A stretch of DNA of 64,000 nucleotides from Mangrovibacter yixingensis (GCF_020523985.1 NZ_JAIVKM010000001.1:1922001-1986000), one strand, 5' to 3'; positions 42,093 to 52,072 are shown, counted from the stretch's first letter. A program made the numbers and translations. Notes: generated by a model from the letters alone, not told the origin.

Positions 42093-42698
42093 TTACAACA
42101 CCTGACCCATATAAATGGCATTGCGGCGGAAAATATGCCGGAAGCCCATTTTTTCATAGAACGCGCATACACCTTCGTTTTGCAGGCTGACGCCAAGATG
42201 TACCCCCGGCACGCCCGCATCGCGCAGTGCCGCCAGTTGGCGGGTTATCATCCGCCGCCCCCAACCGCCCTGCTGTGCAACCGGCAACAGGTTAATATGC
42301 AGGTGCGCGGGCCAGCGGCCTGTCAGCTCTTCACTGGCATTACCCGGTGCCCGAATCTGCCCCAGCACTTTCATATCCAGTGGTGCTTCACTGGCGCGTT
42401 GTGCATAGCGCGCTTGCAATACCGGCCACCAGCTTTCAGCCAGGCGGGCTTCAAACGCTGCGGTATCTGGCGTGGCGACTACATAACCCACCACCTCACC
42501 GGACATTTCCAGAACAAATGCGAAATCGGGTTCAAACTCGGCATAAGGCAGGACATACAGCAAACCGGGGTAATCGCCATCACTATATAAATCAGTGGCA
42601 TCTTTCCCGGCATTCGCTGTTTCAAGGCAAATACGGCTTAACGCGGCGCGGTCTTCGGGGCGCGCCGGACGAATAATATCGGTGGATTCAGACATCAT
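42093..42698 (-). CDS. GNAT-family acetyltransferase in the glycan locus
   Basis: A 201-residue N-acetyltransferase. The CoA-binding motif appears as INLLPVAQQGGWGRRMITRQLAALRDAG (the Q/R-x-x-G-x-G/A loop), followed by GVHLGVSLQNEGVCAFYEKMGF. The overall pattern, including PAHLHINLLP and GV.LGV...N..A..FY.K.GF, resembles the acetyltransferase-like domain fused to O-GlcNAcase in animals and found as single proteins in bacterial sugar operons. It may act on an amino sugar. It heads a two-gene unit with the ABC ATPase. The first Met could also be residue 2. Confidence 0.88.
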   Translation of the reverse strand: MMSESTDIIRPARPEDRAALSRICLETANAGKDATDLYSDGDYPGLLYVLPYAEFEPDFAFVLEMSGEVVGYVVATPDTAAFEARLAESWWPVLQARYAQRASEAPLDMKVLGQIRAPGNASEELTGRWPAHLHINLLPVAQQGGWGRRMITRQLAALRDAGVPGVHLGVSLQNEGVCAFYEKMGFRHIFRRNAIYMGQVL

Positions 42699-43257
42699 GA
42701 AGCGCTCGCTGGTTATTGGCGGATTATGCCAGGGTAATTAAATCGCACTTTTTTTTCAAGATAGAATAATTACCACCATGGTTATTTTAAGCCGTAGAAC
42801 ATATCACCAAAATTGCCAGTAAGAGCTTCCCCTTATATTTCGCATGCTATAGCTATGCTGGGGATATTGATTTTACTCATATTATTCACAGGCTCTTTAC
42901 CACGGCGCTTAAAACAGACATAAAACATAGGAAATAATTATGTTATCTCATTGACTGTAAAGGATATTATTTTTAACAACAGAATCACCTCAAAACACAA
43001 ATGTTACCCAGCCATATTACGGGTATTACTTACAGACAGTAGTTTTATATGCTGAACACCCTCTCCAAAATTGGTTTTTCTGTGACAGAGATAACGTAAT
43101 ACCTGTGTTAAAAATGCCGTTTGACTTTATTTTTTATATAAAGTAAGTGTAGTACATGATGCAATTTTCAGCATCGTGTCACGCTGCGCACGGGAAGTGC
43201 CAAAAGCAATAATGCACGGAGGCGGGCCTTGTTTGGTGTCCAGAAGAGGTTTGATTC
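42699..43257. promoter_or_regulatory. 559-bp control region before the sugar-binding protein gene
   Basis: No gene seen. ACATGATGC (43155-43163) and GCATCGTGT (43172-43180) form an inverted repeat with one mismatch, 80-100 bases before the binding-protein start, a candidate operator or leader hairpin. The middle part is AT-rich. Confidence 0.45.
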
Positions 43258-44589
43258 ATGCGTCATTCACATCAGGTTCGTTTTACCCGCAAGACACGTA
43301 TCGCTTTACTCGCGGCACTCACCTGTAGCGTGCTTTCCACGCAATTACATGCACAAACACTGACTATCAGTGCCTGGGATATATATAACTACCCAGAACA
43401 GAGCGCGGTAATTAATAAAGCCATTAAAGATTTCACCGCCGCCAACCCAGGTATTCACATCAACCGCTCCATTCACGCCTTTGAAGACACCCGTATTCCA
43501 CTGAAACTGGCGCTCTCTTCGGGCGATGGCCCACAAGTGGCCCAGGTAAACCAGGGCGGCGGAGATATGGGCGCACTGGTCAAAGAAAAATTACTGGTGC
43601 CAATGGACAGTTACGCCACCACATACCAATGGACCACACGTTTTCCAGATTCTATTCTCAAACGCAACCGCTGGTCTGAAAAGCAGGATTTCGGTAGTGG
43701 GCATTTGTATGGCGTAGCAAGCCTTGGGGAAATGGTCGGCCTGTATTACAACAAAGCGCTGCTGGATAAAGCCGGTATTCCAGTACCAAAAACTATGGAA
43801 GAGTTCGAACAGGCGCTGGCAAAACTCAAGCAACAGGGTACTGCCGGGTTAATGCTGGGTTTGCTGGATGGTAATGCCGGGCAGCAAATGCTGAGTACAT
43901 TATGGGAAGACCAGATTGACAGCAGCGAGCGCAAAACCCTCGATAACCTGATTTATGATGAGGGCGGCAGCTTTAAAGACGCGAAACTGGAAAAAGCCGC
44001 GCAGTTAATGCAGAAGTGGAACCATGACGGCTATTTCTTCCCAGGCTTCCAGGGCATTGGGCACGATGATGCCGCAACCTTGTTCCAGAACGGCCAGGCC
44101 GCATTTTTTATCAGCGGAACCTGGTACATGGGCCAGTTTAAAGCCAATAAAGACATTCATTTTGCCGCACTGCCTGCATTCCCTGGGGTGAAAAAACCGT
44201 TGATGGTGGGCGGTACCGACTTACCCTTCTCCATTACCAGCACCGCAAAAACCAAAGCCCAGCAGGATGCCGCCGCAAAATACATTAACTACATAGTTTC
44301 CGACAAAGTGGCGAATGACTGGCTGCAAGCCGGGTTCCTGCCCGCCTCTTCTTCTGCTTCCGCCACGCTGCCCAAAGACAACCCGTTGCTGAGCGATGTT
44401 TATAAAGTGTGGGTGACCGTGAACCAGAATGACGCGCTGGGCCACTACCTGGACTGGGCAACGCCCACCATGCTTACCACTCTCAACCAGAATGTGCAGT
44501 TACTGATGGCTGATAAAATCACGCCGCAACAACTGGCTGAAAATGCAGATAAGGATTACCAAAAATACCTGAGTTCCTTAAAACACTAA
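43258..44589 (+). CDS. Sugar ABC transporter periplasmic binding protein (family 1)
   Basis: A 443-residue extracellular solute-binding protein. A signal peptide (about 1-33, ending TQLHAQ) is followed by [32 protein letters not shown], the usual opening of the UgpB/MalE-like fold. The hinge segment [19 protein letters not shown] is also typical. Length and motifs fit binding proteins for oligosaccharides or amino sugars. AGAGG precedes the ATG. It is followed at 25 bases by the first permease, so it heads the import operon that ends in a GH28 enzyme. Confidence 0.93.
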   Translation: MRHSHQVRFTRKTRIALLAALTCSVLSTQLHAQTLTISAWDIYNYPEQSAVINKAIKDFTAANPGIHINRSIHAFEDTRIPLKLALSSGDGPQVAQVNQGGGDMGALVKEKLLVPMDSYATTYQWTTRFPDSILKRNRWSEKQDFGSGHLYGVASLGEMVGLYYNKALLDKAGIPVPKTMEEFEQALAKLKQQGTAGLMLGLLDGNAGQQMLSTLWEDQIDSSERKTLDNLIYDEGGSFKDAKLEKAAQLMQKWNHDGYFFPGFQGIGHDDAATLFQNGQAAFFISGTWYMGQFKANKDIHFAALPAFPGVKKPLMVGGTDLPFSITSTAKTKAQQDAAAKYINYIVSDKVANDWLQAGFLPASSSASATLPKDNPLLSDVYKVWVTVNQNDALGHYLDWATPTMLTTLNQNVQLLMADKITPQQLAENADKDYQKYLSSLKH

Positions 44590-44614
44590 CAGCACGAGGT
44601 GTGGAAACAGCATC

Positions 44615-45490
44615 ATGCTCAATCGTTCACGTTTACGTAATGCACTGTATCTTTTGCCTGCGCTGTTGGTGTACAGCATTTTTCTGCTGTTCCCGTTGAT
44701 GGCTTCTTTGGGGATTGCTTTCACCGAATGGGATGGCAGCACCCGCCCGTTATTCATTGGGCTTGGCAATTTTGTGCAGATCTTCCGCGACCATGAGTTC
44801 TGGACTGCGGTAGGTAACAATGTGGTGTTGATGCTGTTCTACACGTTATTGCCGGTGAGCCTTGGGCTGGCCTTGTGCAGTTTTTTGAACGAACTACGCC
44901 GCCCGCGTGAACTAACGGTACTGCGTTTTCTGTTTTTCCTGCCATACATTATGCCCATGGCAGTTCTGGGTGTGGTTTGGCGCTGGTTGTATAACCCGGC
45001 TTTCGGGCCGATTAACCAGTTTTTACGCGCCATTGGCCTGCCGAACCTGGCGTTGGCCTGGCTGGGTGATTTCACCTGGGCGCTGCCAGCAACAGGAATG
45101 GTCGCCGTATGGTACTTCTTCGGTTTTTGCCTGATTTTGTTTATGTCCGGTATTCAGCGCATGGACCCATCGATTCATGAAGCCGCCGCGCTGGATGGTT
45201 CGTCCCGCTGGCAAAAATTCCGCCGGATTACCCTGCCGGGGTTGCGCCCGGAAATTAAAATAGCGTTGATCCTCACCGTTATCGCCAGCCTGAAAGCCTT
45301 TGACCTGGTGTATGTGATGACCCAGGGTGGGCCTGGGACATCAACCCTGGTGACCAATATGTATATGTACCAGCAGGGTTTCGACCTGCGCCACTTTGGC
45401 TATGCCTCGGCTGTCGCCATCGTCAGCCTGTTTATTGTCTTTGCCATTAATGGCGCACTGCACTTTGCTATACGGGAGCCGAAATCATGA
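44615..45490 (+). CDS. Sugar ABC transporter permease, UgpA/MalF type
   Basis: A 291-residue inner-membrane protein with six helices. The EAA loop that contacts the ATPase reads EAAALDGSSRWQKFRRITLPGLRP, matching the EAAxxDGA...F..I.LP consensus. The start is preceded by a GAGG-type site. It overlaps the second permease by four bases (ATGA), as is usual for this transporter class. It forms the translocation pore with the next gene. Confidence 0.94.
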   Translation: MLNRSRLRNALYLLPALLVYSIFLLFPLMASLGIAFTEWDGSTRPLFIGLGNFVQIFRDHEFWTAVGNNVVLMLFYTLLPVSLGLALCSFLNELRRPRELTVLRFLFFLPYIMPMAVLGVVWRWLYNPAFGPINQFLRAIGLPNLALAWLGDFTWALPATGMVAVWYFFGFCLILFMSGIQRMDPSIHEAAALDGSSRWQKFRRITLPGLRPEIKIALILTVIASLKAFDLVYVMTQGGPGTSTLVTNMYMYQQGFDLRHFGYASAVAIVSLFIVFAINGALHFAIREPKS

Positions 45491-46305
45491 TAAACCGCAC
45501 GCCTCTGCTCTCCCGCGCATTGTTGTGGTGCCTGGCGCTAATTACCATTGCCCCATTTTTAATGGCGTTTCTCACTTCATTTAAAACCCAAATGGAACTC
45601 TTCCAGGGCGTATTTGCCCTGCCCCACACCTTCAGCCTGGCCAATTACCTGTCGGCCTGGGAAGACGGGCACTTCCGGGTCTATTTTATGAACTCGGTAC
45701 TGGTGGTGTTCCCGGTGGTGATACTGAGCATCTTCTTGGGGATTTTATCGGGCTTTGGCTTTGCTTTTTTGCGGGTACCGGGCAAAACCCTGTTCGCCCT
45801 GTTGATGGCGCTGGGGATGGTGCTGCCCTCAGAATCTTTTATTATTCCGCTATACCATGAATTACGCTGGATGGGGCTGACCAACACCTATCTGGCGCTG
45901 ATCCTGCCACAGGTAGCGTTATCCATTCCGTTTACCACGCTGATGGTCGCCACTGCATTACAACAGGTACCGAAAGAGTTAATTGAAGCCGCGGTGATGG
46001 ACAACACCCCGCGCTGGCGTTTGCTGTGGAAAATTCTGGTACCGGCCATTTGGCCCACACTTTCTACGCTGGCGCTGCTATTGTTTATTTGGACCTGGAA
46101 CGAATTTTTAATTCCGCTCATTTTGGTTAATCAGGAAGATTTACGGACCCTGCCGATTGGGATGATGTTTTTCCAGAACAAGAACACCATTAACATTCCA
46201 GTACTGATGGCAGGCGCGATGATTGTCATTCTGCCGTTAGTGGCTGTGTTTCTGGTGTTCCAGCGCAAATTCATTAGCGGCGTAACACAAGGCGCGGTGA
46301 AATAA
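45487..46305 (+). CDS. Sugar ABC transporter permease, UgpE/MalG type
   Basis: A 272-residue six-helix partner permease. Its EAA loop is EAAVMDNTPRWRLLWKILVPAIWP and its C-terminal helix ends FVSGVTQGAVK-like (FISGVTQGAVK), a standard ending of the family. A signal-anchor first helix (ALLWCLALITIAPFLMAFLTSF) follows a short N-terminus. The gene abuts the GH28 enzyme with no gap (TAA then ATG), so the imported sugar is very likely that enzyme's substrate. Confidence 0.94.
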   Translation: MINRTPLLSRALLWCLALITIAPFLMAFLTSFKTQMELFQGVFALPHTFSLANYLSAWEDGHFRVYFMNSVLVVFPVVILSIFLGILSGFGFAFLRVPGKTLFALLMALGMVLPSESFIIPLYHELRWMGLTNTYLALILPQVALSIPFTTLMVATALQQVPKELIEAAVMDNTPRWRLLWKILVPAIWPTLSTLALLLFIWTWNEFLIPLILVNQEDLRTLPIGMMFFQNKNTINIPVLMAGAMIVILPLVAVFLVFQRKFISGVTQGAVK

Positions 46306-47631
46306 ATGCAACTGACTCTGACGCTCCCCAAAGGCCACCCAGCCAATGCTCCGGTAACCCAAATTATTCAGCAGGCAATTGATGAGGTAAATAATGCAGG
46401 TGGTGGAACACTGGTGCTTCCCCCAGGCCAGTATTTAACTGGCGCACTGGTTCTGCCATCAAATTTTTGCCTGCATTTTGAACCCGGTGCTGCACTGCTG
46501 GCCAGCAGCCAGTATGAAGATTACCTGCCGGGTGAAACCCTGAGCGTGGCCGAGCAATCCAACCGGGCGCTTATCTACGCCCGTAACCAGCACAACATCA
46601 GCCTGACCGGCCAGGGCAGCATTGATGGTAACGCCGATGCCTGGTTCTCAGCCACCAAAGACGCCATGGGCTACCGTATGCCCGCCCAGGAGCGGCCGCG
46701 TATTATTGTGTTTGAAGGCTGTAACAATGTGCGCCTGCAAAACGTGCGGGTACACAATGCCCCGATGTGGACGGTACACCTGGTCGCCTGTGAGCAGGTG
46801 TTTATCAACCAGGTGATTGTCGATAACGATATGACCATGGCAAACACCGATGCGCTGGATATTGACAGTTGCCGCTATGTGCATATCAGCGACAGCCATT
46901 TCAGTGCCGCCGACGACGGTATTTGCCTGAAAACGACCCGCAAACCCGCCCCACTGGCAGGCCCCACCCAACATGTCACGATTAGCGGCTGCACACTGCG
47001 CTCCGCAAGCAGTGCATTCAAAATTGGCACTGAAACCTTTGATGACATTGAAGATGTAGTTATGACCGCGTGCACCATCTACGGCAGTAACCGCGGTATT
47101 GGCATTATCAGCCGCGATGGTGGTGCCCTGCGCCGCCTGCGGTTCAGCAATATTACTTTTCACTGCCGGCACGCTAACCCTTGCCATTGGGGGCGAGCTG
47201 ACCCGGTGTTTATCTCCTGCCGAACCCGAGCCCCTGGCATTGCACCTGGCAACATCAGCCAGGTGAGCTTCACTGGCTTGAGTGGCATTGCTGAAGGGGC
47301 GATTAACCTGCACAGCGAACACACCGGAGGTATTGCCTGGGTGCAACTCAGCCAACTCCAACTTTGCCAGGTGGCCTGTGATGACCCACAGCAAGGCAGC
47401 TATGATATTCGCCCACCCTGCAACCCCGAACGCCCTACGGGCACTGGGCTGGATAACGCATTTTTGATTAACCCGGCAAGCGGTGAGCCGTGGGGCGTGG
47501 AACGTTACCCCGGCGGTATGCCTGCAATTTATGCCACTGGCGTGCTGCATCTGGCGCTGGATAACCTTGCCATAGAACGGCCACACCCGCTTCCCGCAGG
47601 CTGGCACCCGCAGGCGGTTATACAATCATAG
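46306..47631 (+). CDS. Cytoplasmic glycoside hydrolase family 28 (exo-polygalacturonase-like)
   Basis: A 441-residue right-handed beta-helix enzyme. Two catalytic GH28 motifs are clear: NTDALDIDSCR (canonical NTD) and AADDGICLKT (canonical DD). The third region is SSAFKIGTE, without the GHG of classical endo-polygalacturonases, and RGIGIISRDGG replaces the RIK block. Such variants occur in exo-acting GH28 enzymes. There is no signal peptide, so it works inside the cell on short galacturonides or rhamnogalacturonan fragments brought in by the upstream ABC system. The ATG directly follows the permease stop. Confidence 0.9.
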   Translation: MQLTLTLPKGHPANAPVTQIIQQAIDEVNNAGGGTLVLPPGQYLTGALVLPSNFCLHFEPGAALLASSQYEDYLPGETLSVAEQSNRALIYARNQHNISLTGQGSIDGNADAWFSATKDAMGYRMPAQERPRIIVFEGCNNVRLQNVRVHNAPMWTVHLVACEQVFINQVIVDNDMTMANTDALDIDSCRYVHISDSHFSAADDGICLKTTRKPAPLAGPTQHVTISGCTLRSASSAFKIGTETFDDIEDVVMTACTIYGSNRGIGIISRDGGALRRLRFSNITFHCRHANPCHWGRADPVFISCRTRAPGIAPGNISQVSFTGLSGIAEGAINLHSEHTGGIAWVQLSQLQLCQVACDDPQQGSYDIRPPCNPERPTGTGLDNAFLINPASGEPWGVERYPGGMPAIYATGVLHLALDNLAIERPHPLPAGWHPQAVIQS

Positions 47632-47645
47632 TCATTCAGATAAAT

Positions 47646-47664
47646 GCGAATAAGTATCATTTAT
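47646..47664 (+). promoter_or_regulatory. Fur-box-like site upstream of the AraC regulator
   Basis: The 19-bp segment containing AATAAGTATCATTTAT matches 11 positions of the consensus GATAATGATAATCATTATC. Its place before a siderophore-type regulator supports iron control. Moderate match only. Confidence 0.45.
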
Positions 47665-47747
47665 TTTACTAAGCTAAAACACGAATGATACACTTGCTCC
47701 CCTATGCGGCAGGCCATTGCCTGCCGCCAGGCAACTGACAGGTGAGC

Positions 47748-48710
47748 ATGAAAACGCAGCAACCGCTACCCCCGCCACAGCTATTCTCCGTGGCGAATTT
47801 TCTCGACTTTGGCGCACGCTACAGCATTGATTACCACTTTCCAGGCCTTGGCATAACGCCTGTGGCACACGCTGCCCGCTCTGTGGTGCGCGGCTATGTT
47901 GATGAACTTGCTTTGCCATCGGGGATTTTTGCCACCTGCTCTGATTTGCAGGTGATTGAACCCTGGCACTCCACTTCCCAGGGGTGTGCGCCCTTATATT
48001 TATTGGTCGTGCTGGAAGGGACGGTACAGCTCAACCTGAATGGCAAAGCCTGGCGTATTCAGGCTGGTATGGCGCTGGCGACCCAACTGGGTGAACAGCA
48101 AATCTTGCGCGCCTGCCACCAAAGCGATGAGCGCCTGGTGACGGTTTCACTGGCACTGCCTGCGGCCAGCCCCAGCGTACACCCGGCGGTTGCGGCGCAT
48201 ATCTGCGCCTGGCAGCAACAGGGGCCAATCACCACAGCCTGGCCGGTAGCCAGTTATGTTTTAGGCGGGCTTCGCCAGGCACTGCTGCGCACCACCACGC
48301 CACTGGCCCGCCAGCTCACACTGGAAGGCGCACTGCTGCAGTTACTGGGCCAACAAATGCATGAAAGCGCCACCAGCAATACAGCTCTGCGTGGCGAACG
48401 CCTGCGGCTGGAGCAAGTGCGCCAACTGCTGGAAACCGCCCCGGAACAGCCCCATACCCTGGAAGCACTGGCGCGCACGGCGGCCATGAGCACAGCCAGC
48501 CTGCGCAGTAAATTCCGCCAGGCTTATGGCGACTCAGTGTTTAATTACCTGCGCGACTGCCGCCTGGCTCTTGCCCGGCGCTATCTTCTGGAAGGTGACA
48601 GTGTTCAGGAAGCGGCCTGGAAAGCTGGCTATGCTCACGCCACCAACTTCGCCACCGCCTTCCGGCGGCGTTACGGTATTGCCCCCAGTGATGTTCACCC
48701 GGTTCAGTAA
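47748..48710 (+). CDS. AraC-family regulator of the siderophore receptor (PchR-like)
   Basis: A 320-residue activator. The N-terminal domain (about 1-190) resembles the PchR sensor (ATCSDLQVIEPWHSTSQGCAPLYLLVVLEGTVQLNLNG). The C-terminal double HTH covers LEALARTAAMSTASLRSKFRQAYGDSVFNYLRDCRLALARRYLLEGDSVQEAAWKAGY and ATNFATAFRRRYGIAPSDVH. I use the ATG at 47748, preceded by ACAGGTGAGC; a GTG lies six bases earlier. It sits directly upstream of a TonB-dependent receptor, so it probably activates it when the ferric siderophore is present. Confidence 0.92.
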   Translation: MKTQQPLPPPQLFSVANFLDFGARYSIDYHFPGLGITPVAHAARSVVRGYVDELALPSGIFATCSDLQVIEPWHSTSQGCAPLYLLVVLEGTVQLNLNGKAWRIQAGMALATQLGEQQILRACHQSDERLVTVSLALPAASPSVHPAVAAHICAWQQQGPITTAWPVASYVLGGLRQALLRTTTPLARQLTLEGALLQLLGQQMHESATSNTALRGERLRLEQVRQLLETAPEQPHTLEALARTAAMSTASLRSKFRQAYGDSVFNYLRDCRLALARRYLLEGDSVQEAAWKAGYAHATNFATAFRRRYGIAPSDVHPVQ

Positions 48711-48781
48711 AGCCAGGTTTTAGCATTGCGCATACACAGTCTGTCACCGAGCATAGCCTGTCCAGGCCATATAACCGTAAT

Positions 48782-48800
48782 AATAATCACTTTCATTAAA
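48782..48800 (+). promoter_or_regulatory. Fur-box-like site upstream of the TonB receptor
   Basis: AATAATCACTTTCATTAAA matches 12 of 19 positions of the Fur consensus and lies 27 bases before the receptor start. Iron repression is expected for such a gene. Confidence 0.5.
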
Positions 48801-48826
48801 TAATAATTCAAGACAGGTTTATACAC

Positions 48827-50974
48827 ATGACTCGGTCAGGGGCATTCTCCTTTTCTTTACTGGCAGGCAGTATTGCCGCCAGTTTTCTCCCCGGCGCACA
48901 GGCTGCCACCACAGCGGCAGGTTCCCAGGAAAGCACGATTGTTGTGAGCGCCACAACGGGTGAGAGTAGTAACAGCGTAGCGCCTTATACTAACAGCGCC
49001 ACCAAATCCGCCTTACCGGAAAGCCGCACACCGCAAACCATTGACACCATCAGCGGCAGTGAGATTGAAAAACGCCATCCACAGTCGCTTAATGAAGTGT
49101 TGCGTTATGCCGCCGGGGTTTCTACCGAGATGCGCGGTGCCACCACGTATATGAGTGAATATAAAATCCGTGGTTTTAATGCAGAGCATGAATACCTGGA
49201 CGGGCTGCAACTGCCCTACAACGTGAGCGGCAATACCAAAGCGAGTATCGACCCCATTCTTATTGAACAGGTTGATATTCTTAAAGGGCCATCTTCGGTG
49301 TTGTACGGTAATGCGTCCCCTGGCGGGCTGGTAAATATTCAGAGCAAAATGCCAGAGAAAGCCGCTCACAACGAAATCGGCTTTAATACTGGCAACCGCA
49401 ATTTAAAAGAAGGCTACCTGGATTCCACCGGGCAAATCGCCAACAGCGACTGGGCGTACCGATTCATTGGCAAGGCCAGTGAAGGCGATGACCAGGCCCG
49501 CACCACCAAACATGAAAGCTACCTGATTGCGCCTTCTGCCACCTGGCAGCCTTCCGACCAAACCCGGCTGACGATTCAGGCGTTATACCAAAACCAGCCC
49601 AGCCTGACGCCATCTAACCCGTTACCACTGGCTTACCTGCGCAGTGGCTATGCCTCGCGCCGGGATTTCGCGGGCGACCACTGGAATGGGTTTAAACAAC
49701 GTGAAGGTATGCTGGGTTATACCTTCGAACACCAGTTTGATAACGGCTGGGGCATAGTGCAAAAAGCGCGTTATTTCAATGTAGACACCCACCAGCGCAG
49801 TATTTACTCCACCGGTGTCGGGGCCAGTAATACCCAGCTTTCCCGCTTCGGGTACACCACCGATGAGGACCTGGACAGCATCAATATGGACAACCAGTTG
49901 ACCAAAACCATCGACTGGGGCGACTGGCAGCACCACCTGTTAGCCGGGTTCGATTACCAGCACCTGAATTCCCATATGCGATACCGCTATGGCACGGTTT
50001 ACCCAGGCATAGACATGCAAAACCCGGATTACAGCCAGGTGACCAGCGACAACCTGGGGCTGTACACCGCCACCAAACAACGCCTGAGTTTTTACCAACA
50101 GGGCTGGTATTTACAAGACCAGGTGGTATTTGGCGGGCTGAACCTGGTCGCCAGCCTGCGTTACGATAATTACCATTCCACTACCACCAATAACCTGGAT
50201 AACGACAGCAAAAGCTGGGTGAGCCAGCAGCGCGTAACTAAACGCCTGGGTGCGCTGTACCAGTTTGCCAATGGCATTGCGCCTTATGTTAGTTACTCCG
50301 AAGGGTTTTTGCCGGTTTCACCACAGGGAACACTTACCGCGCAGCAAGTTAAACCCACCACCAGCGAACAACTGGAAGGCGGTGTGAAGTACCAGATAGC
50401 AGACTATGCCACCACACTTACCGCGTCTGTTTTCCGTATCCGGCAAAAAAACGTGGTGACCACCGACAACACCTACACCGCAGACTACCAGCTTAATTAC
50501 TGGCAAACCGGGGAGATAACGTCGAAAGGGGTTGAATTAAGCGCTATCAGCCGTCTAACGGATAACCTCAACCTGATCGCCAATTATGCATGGACTGATG
50601 CGAAGAACACCAAAGATGCGCTCTACCAGGGGAAACGCCCGACGCAAGTGCCTGAGCATGCTGCCAACCTGTGGGCGGATTACCACTTCAGTTCCGGTAG
50701 CCTGAATGGGCTGATGATTGGTGCCGGTGCACGTTATACCGGTAAAACGGAAACTACCCCGGATAACAGCCTGCCGGCACTGGGTGGCAACACACAATAC
50801 GATATGGCGGTAAGTTACGATATGGGCGTTCTCAGCCCGTCTCTGACGGGGCTGACACTGAAAGCCAGCGGACAGAACCTGACCAATAAATTTACCTGGA
50901 CCTGTTATGACGCCAACTACTGTTGGATTGGGCGGGACCGCACCTGGCAGGTGGGCGCCAGCTACCAGTTCTGA
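48827..50974 (+). CDS. TonB-dependent ferric-siderophore receptor (hydroxamate type)
   Basis: A 715-residue outer-membrane receptor. A signal peptide (about 1-26, PGAQAA) precedes a TonB-box-like STIVVSATT (about 36-44). The plug domain (about 60-180) contains SLNEVLRYAAGVSTEM, YKIRGFNAEHEYLDGLQLPYN and VDILKGPSSVLYGNASPGGLVN. A 22-strand barrel follows and ends in WQVGASYQF. The plug is of the FhuA/FoxA/FhuE type, pointing to ferric hydroxamates such as ferrichrome or ferrioxamine. No siderophore synthesis genes are near, so it probably takes up siderophores made by other microbes. It is flanked by a Fur-like site and a strong terminator. Confidence 0.94.
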   Translation: MTRSGAFSFSLLAGSIAASFLPGAQAATTAAGSQESTIVVSATTGESSNSVAPYTNSATKSALPESRTPQTIDTISGSEIEKRHPQSLNEVLRYAAGVSTEMRGATTYMSEYKIRGFNAEHEYLDGLQLPYNVSGNTKASIDPILIEQVDILKGPSSVLYGNASPGGLVNIQSKMPEKAAHNEIGFNTGNRNLKEGYLDSTGQIANSDWAYRFIGKASEGDDQARTTKHESYLIAPSATWQPSDQTRLTIQALYQNQPSLTPSNPLPLAYLRSGYASRRDFAGDHWNGFKQREGMLGYTFEHQFDNGWGIVQKARYFNVDTHQRSIYSTGVGASNTQLSRFGYTTDEDLDSINMDNQLTKTIDWGDWQHHLLAGFDYQHLNSHMRYRYGTVYPGIDMQNPDYSQVTSDNLGLYTATKQRLSFYQQGWYLQDQVVFGGLNLVASLRYDNYHSTTTNNLDNDSKSWVSQQRVTKRLGALYQFANGIAPYVSYSEGFLPVSPQGTLTAQQVKPTTSEQLEGGVKYQIADYATTLTASVFRIRQKNVVTTDNTYTADYQLNYWQTGEITSKGVELSAISRLTDNLNLIANYAWTDAKNTKDALYQGKRPTQVPEHAANLWADYHFSSGSLNGLMIGAGARYTGKTETTPDNSLPALGGNTQYDMAVSYDMGVLSPSLTGLTLKASGQNLTNKFTWTCYDANYCWIGRDRTWQVGASYQF

Positions 50975-51001
50975 TAACAAAAGACAGGGTTAATCAACAT
51001 C

Positions 51002-51040
51002 TAACGGGCCTGAGGCAGGGTGAGTGCCACAGGCCCGTTA
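51002..51040. terminator. Bidirectional terminator between receptor and phosphatase
   Basis: AACGGGCCTG pairs with CAGGCCCGTT across a 17-base loop. The two convergent genes end on each side. Confidence 0.75.
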
Positions 51041-51056
51041 GTCATTATGTAAAGAA

Positions 51057-51908
51057 TTACTGCCCGGACCAGGCGCGCAGGTTATTTTCGCGCACCTGCA
51101 ATTTTTGCTCTGGTGTCAGTTTAAAATAGCCCGGTGCCATGCCACTTTCCCAGTCGCCATACAACGGGTTTGGCAGCACAATCAGCTCGGTGCCAAAACG
51201 TGCATGATTGTCGCTGACAAACTGGCGGCGAGCCGCGTTGTCTTTATGGTATGTCGCCGCCCCAAAGTCATTGAGGTTATCGCCAATATATAACACGACA
51301 TGGTAGCCACTGGCTTTCACGCTGTCGAAACGCGCTTGTTTGTTCGAGCTGTCTGTTTTCAGCAACAGGGTTTTGTCGTTAACACCAGGGAAGCCCAGTG
51401 CTTCCATATTGGCTTTGGTAGCCGCGCTGTCTTTGGCATCTCGGTTGGAAATATAGAACATTGTGCCGCCATGGCTGTTCACGTAACGGGCAAACTGCAC
51501 AGCACCGGGTACAGCTACCGCCTGTTTGGACTGTGTCCACTCAGACCAGGTTTTATCGCTAAAAGGCTGCCCGTGTTTAGCCTGCCACGCGCTGTATGCG
51601 CTGTTATCCAGCATGGTTTCATCCAGGTCGACAATGACCGCCCGGCGGCCTTTCACTTTATGGGCCGAGGCATCAAACGCCAGGCGCGCACTGTTAAAAG
51701 CCTGCCACGCCAGTGCCTGGTATTCACCAGACTGCTGGAACCAGTTCACCGCCAACACAGACTGCCCGGCCAGTTGCTGCTGAGCGGTTTGTTGAATGGT
51801 TTGTTGTGACTGGGTTGATGGCTGTTGAGCACCTTGCTGTGGTGCGGCACACCCGGCCAAAGCCAGAATGACGGCCGCGCCGATACCCTGCAAAATCGGT
51901 TTTTTCAT
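51057..51908 (-). CDS. Lipoprotein e(P4)-type class C acid phosphatase
   Basis: A 283-residue outer-membrane lipoprotein. The lipobox LALAGC puts the acylated Cys at residue 20. The HAD catalytic motif is VIVDLDETMLDNS with nucleophile Asp94 and acid/base Asp96. Motif II (YISNRDA) and the acidic IGDNLNDF motif follow. Relatives such as Haemophilus e(P4) strip phosphate from nucleotides (NMN, 5'-nucleotides) to help cofactor uptake. The start at 51908 has AAGG upstream; the frame is open further without support. It is monocistronic and convergent with the TonB receptor. Confidence 0.93.
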   Translation of the reverse strand: MKKPILQGIGAAVILALAGCAAPQQGAQQPSTQSQQTIQQTAQQQLAGQSVLAVNWFQQSGEYQALAWQAFNSARLAFDASAHKVKGRRAVIVDLDETMLDNSAYSAWQAKHGQPFSDKTWSEWTQSKQAVAVPGAVQFARYVNSHGGTMFYISNRDAKDSAATKANMEALGFPGVNDKTLLLKTDSSNKQARFDSVKASGYHVVLYIGDNLNDFGAATYHKDNAARRQFVSDNHARFGTELIVLPNPLYGDWESGMAPGYFKLTPEQKLQVRENNLRAWSGQ

Positions 51909-52072
51909 GGGGCTACCTTTATCCTTATTTTCGCCACGAGAAAGCACGTTTAAATTATGGGAACACAGTTTAAAACTGTGCGCAGTTAACGTTAGCAATC
52001 TGAGCCAGGAAAACCAGCGTGTTATGCAGAAAATCCTGAAAAATCAGTAAGCATTTGTGCCAGAGCGGCGTT

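Noticed and set aside
46648..47625. 325-codon minus-strand frame
   Set aside because: Antisense to the GH28 gene, whose motifs and operon position are secure.
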